Below are positions 14,275-22,083 of a stretch of 22,083 nt of DNA, piece by piece (position 1 is the stretch's first letter; each line of letters opens with the position of its first letter). The notes under the pieces are model-generated. The model was not told the origin of the DNA. It saw only the letters and a list, made by a program, of their open reading frames with translations, and ran no database searches. Origin of the DNA: an uncultured Collinsella sp. GTDB lineage: Bacteria; Actinomycetota; Coriobacteriia; Coriobacteriales; Coriobacteriaceae. The stretch is from positions 1 to 22,083 of the forward strand of contig CAAEUX010000043.1 of the NCBI GenBank assembly GCA_900759335.1. Direction: 5' to 3'. A program made the position numbers and the translations under genes.

Positions 14275-16047
14275 ATGTTTAAGAGGTTTCTTTCGTATTA
14301 CAAGCCCCAGATGGGGCTTTTTGTTGCTGATACTGTTTGTGCTCTGGTGCTTGCCGCCATTGACCTTGCTTTTCCTATTATTCTGCGTAATTTGACCGGT
14401 GGGCTATTTACTCAGGGTCAGGCTGCCATTATGCAAGCGCTCGGCATGATCGCGGTGGGCTTGGTGCTGATGTATGCCGTCCGCTGCGCCTGCCGCTACT
14501 TTGTGAGCTATTGGGGCCACGTGATGGGCGCGCGCATGGAGTCCAAAATGCGCGAGGACCTGTTCGACCAGTATGAGCGCTTTAGCTTTGCGTACTTCGA
14601 CCGCAACAGCTCGGGTGACATGATGAGCCGCGTGGTCAACGACCTGTTCGATATCTGCGAGGCGGCGCATCACGTACCCGAGTGGATCATCATCTGCGGT
14701 ATCGAGATTATCGGCTCGTTTGTGATCCTCTTTACCATCGCTCCGGTGCTGGCGCTTGCCATGGCCGTGGTGACGGCGGCGTTTGCGGTCGTCATGTTTT
14801 GGCAGAACATGCGCATGCGCGAGGTCTTTAGCGACAACCGCAAGAAGATCAGCGGCATTAATGCACAGCTGCAGGATTCTCTGGCGGGCATGCGCGTGGT
14901 CAAGAGCTTTGCCAACGAGGAGACCGAGCGTGCCAAGTTCCGTGCCTCTAACGACCGCTACCTTTTGTCCAAGGAGAACATGTATCACGCCATGGGCGTC
15001 TATACCGCGACGTATGGCCTGCTCTCGGGTGTGCTCTATGTGATCGTGGTGCTGCTGGGCGGCTGGCTGGTCGCCAAGGGACAGCTGCAGGCGGTCGATA
15101 TGGCGACCTTTGCACTCTATATTTCGCTGTTCTGCACGCCGCTTGAGACGCTCGTCAATTCGGCCGAAACGTATCAGAAGGCTATCGCCGGCTTTAAACG
15201 TATGGACGAGGTGCTCTCGACCGCGCCGGATATCCAGGACAAGCCGGGCGCTACGGATCTGCAGGTGACTGCTGGCGCCGTGGAGTATCACGACGTGTGC
15301 TTTAACTACGAGGATGTCGAGCTGGGCGAGGGCTATGCCGACGAGCGTCCCGTTATCGACCATATGGACCTGTCCATCAAGCCCGGGCAGACCATCGCTT
15401 TGGTTGGCCCTTCGGGCGGCGGCAAGTCCACGACCTGTTCGCTGCTGCCGCGCTTTTATGACGTGGCTACCGGATCCATTAGCATCGACGGTCAGGACGT
15501 GCGCGATGTGACGCAGCAGAGCCTGCGCCGCGCCATCGGCCTGGTGCAGCAGGATGTCTATCTATTTGACGGTACGATTGGCGAGAACATCGCCTACGGC
15601 AAGCCGGGCGCTACGGCAGAAGAGATCGCCGAGGCCGCCCGTCGCGCCAACATCGATGCCTTTATCGAGTCGCTTCCGCAGGGCTACGACACCGTGGTGG
15701 GCGAGCGCGGCAGCCGTCTTTCGGGCGGACAGAAGCAGCGCGTCGCCATCGCGCGCGTGTTTCTCAAGAACCCCAAGATCCTGATTTTGGACGAGGCGAC
15801 GAGTGCTTTGGATAACGAGAGCGAGGAGGCGGTGCAGGAGTCACTCGAAGAGCTGGCACGCGGCCGCACCACGATTATCATCGCCCACCGTCTTTCGACC
15901 ATTAAGCATGCCGATGAGATTGCGACCGTTGAGCATGGTCGCGTTGTGGAGCGTGGCACGCACGAGGAGCTTCTCGCCCGTGGCGGCACCTATGCCCGTT
16001 ACTATCGAATGCAGTTCGAAGGTGCGCGTGCGCACGAGCTCGACTGA
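14275..16047 (+). CDS. Half-size ABC exporter (membrane plus ATPase domains)
   Basis: 590 residues. An N-terminal membrane domain of six helices (about 1-310, type IV exporter fold, with the coupling-helix sequence FAYFDRNSSGDMMSR near 105-119) is fused to an ATPase domain: Walker A GPSGGGKST (378-386), Q-loop Gln425, signature LSGGQ (482-486), Walker B ILILDE (502-507), H-loop His538. All catalytic residues are intact. It should work as a homodimer or pair with a partner encoded elsewhere; the cargo (lipid, drug or peptide) is unknown. ATG 14275 follows GAGGA (14266-14270). An in-frame upstream start at 14008 runs through the palindrome and is rejected. A membrane protein follows 19 bp later. 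Confidence 0.95.
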   Translation: MFKRFLSYYKPQMGLFVADTVCALVLAAIDLAFPIILRNLTGGLFTQGQAAIMQALGMIAVGLVLMYAVRCACRYFVSYWGHVMGARMESKMREDLFDQYERFSFAYFDRNSSGDMMSRVVNDLFDICEAAHHVPEWIIICGIEIIGSFVILFTIAPVLALAMAVVTAAFAVVMFWQNMRMREVFSDNRKKISGINAQLQDSLAGMRVVKSFANEETERAKFRASNDRYLLSKENMYHAMGVYTATYGLLSGVLYVIVVLLGGWLVAKGQLQAVDMATFALYISLFCTPLETLVNSAETYQKAIAGFKRMDEVLSTAPDIQDKPGATDLQVTAGAVEYHDVCFNYEDVELGEGYADERPVIDHMDLSIKPGQTIALVGPSGGGKSTTCSLLPRFYDVATGSISIDGQDVRDVTQQSLRRAIGLVQQDVYLFDGTIGENIAYGKPGATAEEIAEAARRANIDAFIESLPQGYDTVVGERGSRLSGGQKQRVAIARVFLKNPKILILDEATSALDNESEEAVQESLEELARGRTTIIIAHRLSTIKHADEIATVEHGRVVERGTHEELLARGGTYARYYRMQFEGARAHELD

Positions 16048-16066
16048 TTGATATGACAGGAAGTTT

Positions 16067-17032
16067 ATGGCTGACAAGAACCCTTTGACTCCGGAAGAAG
16101 TGACGGAGTTATTCTCCGAAATCGATGCATCCGGCGTCTTGGATCCCACGCTCGCCAAAAAGCGTACCGAGCGCATGCGTGAGAAGGAGGCTGCGGCCAA
16201 GCGCGGTGACAAAGCGGCGCTAGCGCAGCTGCGCAGCGAGGACCGCGCGAGCCAGGCAAAACATATCGACCCGCTGTCCGAGGACGATCCTTCGGGCTCG
16301 CAGGTGAGCCATACCATTACGAAGACCGCGATGGCCGTGGTCATCGGTATTTTGGTGCTGATCGTGGGCATGCAGATTGGCTACGGCGTGATGCGTCGTC
16401 TGAACACCGCCAACCTGTCCGAGAGCGTTTCGGTCGATACCGTTTCGACCGCGCTCAAGGGTGGACTTGAATGGGGCAACGGCTTTACGCAGTTCCCGCT
16501 CGACTTTACCGTCGATGAAGCCGATGAGCGTACGGGCACGGTCGAGGTGACGGTGTTGGACACATCGTCTGCCAACGAGCTCGAGCTGCTGTCCAACGGG
16601 CAGATCCAGGCCGCGGCGCTTGCGACCAACGCGCTGCTCAACGACAAGATCGACCGCGTGGTGTATAACGTTCACGCCTATATCGACGAGGATAGCAACA
16701 TTCAGCACGATTCCTTCTTTGGCATGTTCCCCGCGCGGGGCCACCAGAGCGCCATTTTGACGTTCGTGTGGACCAAGAGCTCATCCAACGCCACGAGTAT
16801 CGACTGGAAGATGCGCATCGTGAGTATGGATGACACCATCGCCGAGCGCATTCAGAAGCAGGTGAACTCGGTGTCGTCGTTGATTGAGGACCCGGTGGTG
16901 AGCCAGACCAAGATTGACGAGGAAAAGGCCGAGCGTGACCTGGAACATCGTCTGCATGGCCGCGAGATTTTCCGCGGCGGCAAGCCCGATCGCACACCGT
17001 CCGAACTGCTGGAGCAGGACAAGAAAAAATAA
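16067..17032 (+). CDS. Single-pass membrane protein of unknown function
   Basis: 321 residues that I do not recognise. The N-terminal 82 residues are charged and helical (TPEEVTELFSEID, then a Lys/Arg/Ala-rich coiled segment); one hydrophobic helix spans about 85-108; the C-terminal 210 residues should face outward. They contain strand-like segments (QFPLDFTVDEAD, TGTVEVTVLDTSS, AILTFVWTKSS) and a long charged helix to the Lys-rich end. Ribosome binding site AGGAAG (16058-16063). It follows the ABC exporter by 19 bp and precedes a terminator, so the two are probably one transcription unit; a role as exporter partner is only a guess. Confidence 0.78.
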   Translation: MADKNPLTPEEVTELFSEIDASGVLDPTLAKKRTERMREKEAAAKRGDKAALAQLRSEDRASQAKHIDPLSEDDPSGSQVSHTITKTAMAVVIGILVLIVGMQIGYGVMRRLNTANLSESVSVDTVSTALKGGLEWGNGFTQFPLDFTVDEADERTGTVEVTVLDTSSANELELLSNGQIQAAALATNALLNDKIDRVVYNVHAYIDEDSNIQHDSFFGMFPARGHQSAILTFVWTKSSSNATSIDWKMRIVSMDDTIAERIQKQVNSVSSLIEDPVVSQTKIDEEKAERDLEHRLHGREIFRGGKPDRTPSELLEQDKKK

Positions 17033-17038
17033 GACGCC

Positions 17039-17078
17039 ATCATCCCGCGTGAGCCACAAGCCCCGCGGGATGATTTTT
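17039..17078 (+). terminator. Intrinsic terminator of the ABC exporter unit
   Basis: A perfect 11-bp stem (17039-17049 with 17064-17074) and a 14-nt loop, followed by TTTTT (17074-17078). It closes the exporter unit before carAB. Confidence 0.9.
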
Positions 17079-17180
17079 AATCCTCGTCCTAGAAAAATCA
17101 TTATGCATAGAAAGTCATAATTATCATTTCGTAAACATTTCGATGAAATTAACGCCATGAGGCATGCTTACGGTTACAAT
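17079..17180 (+). promoter_or_regulatory. AT-rich carA promoter region
   Basis: A -10-like TACAAT lies at 17175-17180; TTAACG at 17149-17154 could be a -35 box but with a long 20-bp spacer. Upstream, 17091-17150 is strongly AT-rich and carries CATTTCG twice (17125 and 17136), exactly 11 bp apart, as expected for a regulator binding on one face of the helix. The promoter call is moderate; the exact start is uncertain. Confidence 0.45.
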
Positions 17181-17201
17181 ACCGCGAGGCCTAACTACAC
17201 A

Positions 17202-17232
17202 CCTTTAAGCCGGTCCTGTGAGACCGGGAAGG
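17202..17232 (+). promoter_or_regulatory. PyrR-binding leader hairpin overlapping the carA ribosome binding site
   Basis: A 6-bp stem CCGGTC/GACCGG (17210-17215 with 17222-17227) presents the hexaloop CTGTGA. A lower stem CCTT/AAGG (17202-17205 with 17229-17232) is separated by a 4-nt purine-rich bulge. This matches the PyrR-binding consensus: hexaloop CNGNGA, a UC before it and a purine-rich bulge. The lower stem covers part of the Shine-Dalgarno AAGGAG, so UMP-loaded PyrR would block carA translation, as known for actinobacterial pyr leaders. No terminator/antiterminator pair is visible. Confidence 0.75.
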
Positions 17233-17238
17233 AGAACT

Positions 17239-18678
17239 ATGGCGAACAACCATACCGCGGGCGCTGCCGCCCGCACCTTCGCGCCCAGCGAGCTTTGCCA
17301 GCGTATGCTGGCCAAAACCAGCAAGGGCACCTGTGGTCCCTGCATCCTGTATCTTGAGGATGGGACCATTTTTTATGGACGTGCATGCGGCGCCGAGGGC
17401 ACCGCGACCGGCGAAGTCTGCTTCAACACCTCGCTCGAGGGTTACTTTGAGGTCATGACCGACCCGAGTTATGCCGGCCAAATCGTAACCATGACCTATC
17501 CGCAGATCGGCAATTACGGTATCGACGAGACCGACGTCCAGTCGGCCTTCCCCGGCGACGCCGTGCGCCATGCGAGCGCTCCGGCTATGCGCGGCATGAT
17601 CGTTCGCGACATGTGCGCCACGCCTTCTAACTGGCGCTCGGCCGTCAGCGTGCCGGAGTACCTGCGCGCTCACGGCATCGTCGCTATCGAGGGTGTCGAT
17701 ACCCGCGCCCTGGTGCGCCATCTGCGCGATAATGGTTCCAAGATGGGCATTATCTCGACCGAGATCTTCGACGTCGACGAGCTTGCCGAGCGTCTGGCCG
17801 CAGCGCCCACGCTGGTAGGCGAGAACCTGGTCAAGACCGTGAGCTGCGCTGAGCCCCACGCCTTTGCCGCCGTCGACCTGCCTGCCACGCATGACTTTGC
17901 ACTTGCGGCTGCCGCTCCTGCCCGTCACAAGGTGGTCGCCTACGACTGCGGTGTGAAGCGCGGTATTCTGGAGGGGCTGGTCCGCGCCGGCTGCGACCTT
18001 ACCGTCGTGCCGTGGGACACGCCCGCGAGTGAGGTGCTCGACATGAATCCCGACGGTGTCTTTTTGTCCAATGGCCCCGGCGACCCCGACGCCGTGGTGG
18101 AGACCTACGAGCAGGTGCAGCAGCTGATCGGCAAGGTGCCGGTCTTTGGTATTTGTCTTGGTCACCAGATGATCAGCCTGGCCTGTGGCGCCCAGATGGA
18201 AAAGCTTAAGTTCGGTCACCGCGGTGGCAACCAGCCGGTCATGAACCTGGTGAGCCGCCGCGTGGAGATCACCGCGCAAAACCACGGCTTTGGCCTGCTG
18301 TTCCCCAGTCTGGGCAATCTTGTCCCCGAGCTTTCGGGCGGCGAGACCGAGCATGCGGCCGATGGAGATCTGCGCGCCTGGGTGCGCCGCGGAATCGCGC
18401 CGGTCGTGATGAACGAGCGCTTTGGTCGCATTCGCCTGACACATGTGAACCTCAACGACGGCACCGCCGAGGGCATCCAGCTGCTCGACGCCCCGTGCTT
18501 CTCGGTCCAGTACCACCCCGAGGCCTCGCCTGGCCCCACCGATGCCCACTATCTCTTTACCGCCTTTACGCGACTCATGGACGGCGAGGAGAACTACCTG
18601 GACATCGACACCGCGAAGGACCGCCTTGCCGGCTGGAACTTTGCTGAGTCCGAGACCGCTGAGACCGAGGAGAACTAA
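17239..18678 (+). CDS. carA: Carbamoyl phosphate synthetase, small (glutaminase) subunit
   Basis: 479 residues, about 100 more than usual. It releases ammonia from glutamine and channels it to CarB for carbamoyl phosphate, used in pyrimidine and arginine synthesis. The N-terminal domain (VCFNTSLEGYFEVMTDPSY) and the class I amidotransferase domain are intact: Cys306 in GICLGHQ, His426 and Glu428 in YHPEAS. Extra material: a 30-residue N-terminal extension, an insertion of about 36 residues between NHGF (348-351) and THVNLND (401), and an acidic tail after about residue 448. ATG 17239 follows AAGGAG; an in-frame ATG at 17218 lies within the PyrR-like hairpin. carB starts 1 bp after the stop. 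Confidence 0.97.
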   Translation: MANNHTAGAAARTFAPSELCQRMLAKTSKGTCGPCILYLEDGTIFYGRACGAEGTATGEVCFNTSLEGYFEVMTDPSYAGQIVTMTYPQIGNYGIDETDVQSAFPGDAVRHASAPAMRGMIVRDMCATPSNWRSAVSVPEYLRAHGIVAIEGVDTRALVRHLRDNGSKMGIISTEIFDVDELAERLAAAPTLVGENLVKTVSCAEPHAFAAVDLPATHDFALAAAAPARHKVVAYDCGVKRGILEGLVRAGCDLTVVPWDTPASEVLDMNPDGVFLSNGPGDPDAVVETYEQVQQLIGKVPVFGICLGHQMISLACGAQMEKLKFGHRGGNQPVMNLVSRRVEITAQNHGFGLLFPSLGNLVPELSGGETEHAADGDLRAWVRRGIAPVVMNERFGRIRLTHVNLNDGTAEGIQLLDAPCFSVQYHPEASPGPTDAHYLFTAFTRLMDGEENYLDIDTAKDRLAGWNFAESETAETEEN

Positions 18679-18679
18679 C

Positions 18680-21994
<3,315 letters not shown>

Positions 21995-22020
21995 TGTGAC
22001 CTGTCCGGCCGGGGCGGGAG

Positions 22021-22083
22021 GGGCCGAGATTTCCCCCTTTCGCTCCGGCTGCAAGCAGAGTCGCTCAGGAGGAAACTCGGCCC
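22021..22083 (+). terminator. Partial fold-back structure after carB
   Basis: GGGCCGAG-A-TTTCC (22021-22034) pairs with GGAAACTCGGCCC (22071-22083) over 13 bp with one bulged base. It is probably the base of a terminator or leader structure whose T-tract, if any, lies beyond the window. Confidence 0.4.

Overview
The window is chromosomal, high-GC DNA that looks like a Coriobacteriia actinomycete, most probably Collinsella or a close relative. This is inferred from composition, from the housekeeping gene order, and from an actinobacterial-type PyrR leader; no database was consulted. Almost everything is core metabolism and information processing. I see no prophage, insertion sequence, CRISPR array, toxin-antitoxin or defence island. 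The novelty is mostly between the genes, in structured leaders, fold-back repeats and a tRNA-like relic.

Layout: 1-180 is non-coding, with a hairpin and a strong promoter. 181-481 is an orphan tRNA cluster, Ile(GAT)-Ala(TGC)-Ile(GAT), whose two Ile copies are identical; it ends in a terminator. 641-2011 holds a DUF151 nuclease-type protein and two small unknown proteins. 2129-3967 is typA/bipA with its own terminator. On the minus strand follow a secreted-then-membrane beta-helix protein (4097-5242) and a TRIC-family channel (5350-6039). 6040-6470 is gene-free but full of inverted repeats, including a piece of tRNA-Ser. Two tRNA-Ser genes (CGA and GGA, minus strand) follow.

From 6698 to 7201 lies a promoter-rich intergenic region with DnaA-box-like sequences and an rpsF leader that can form a pseudoknot with its own ribosome binding site. 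Then come rpsF-ssb-rpsR-rplI (ribosome and replication), a terminator, dnaB, purA (AMP branch of purine synthesis), purD (second step of de novo purine synthesis) and a NUDIX ADP-ribose pyrophosphatase. After a large imperfect palindrome come a half-size ABC exporter and a single-pass membrane protein, closed by a terminator.

The right end is carA-carB, which makes carbamoyl phosphate for pyrimidines and arginine. It is preceded by an AT-rich upstream region and a leader hairpin that matches the PyrR-binding consensus and overlaps the carA Shine-Dalgarno. carB is complete. A partial fold-back structure after carB runs off the window.

Nucleotide supply (purA, purD, carAB), replication (dnaB, ssb) and translation (tRNAs, S6, S18, L9, TypA) therefore sit together, as expected for a growth-linked chromosomal region.
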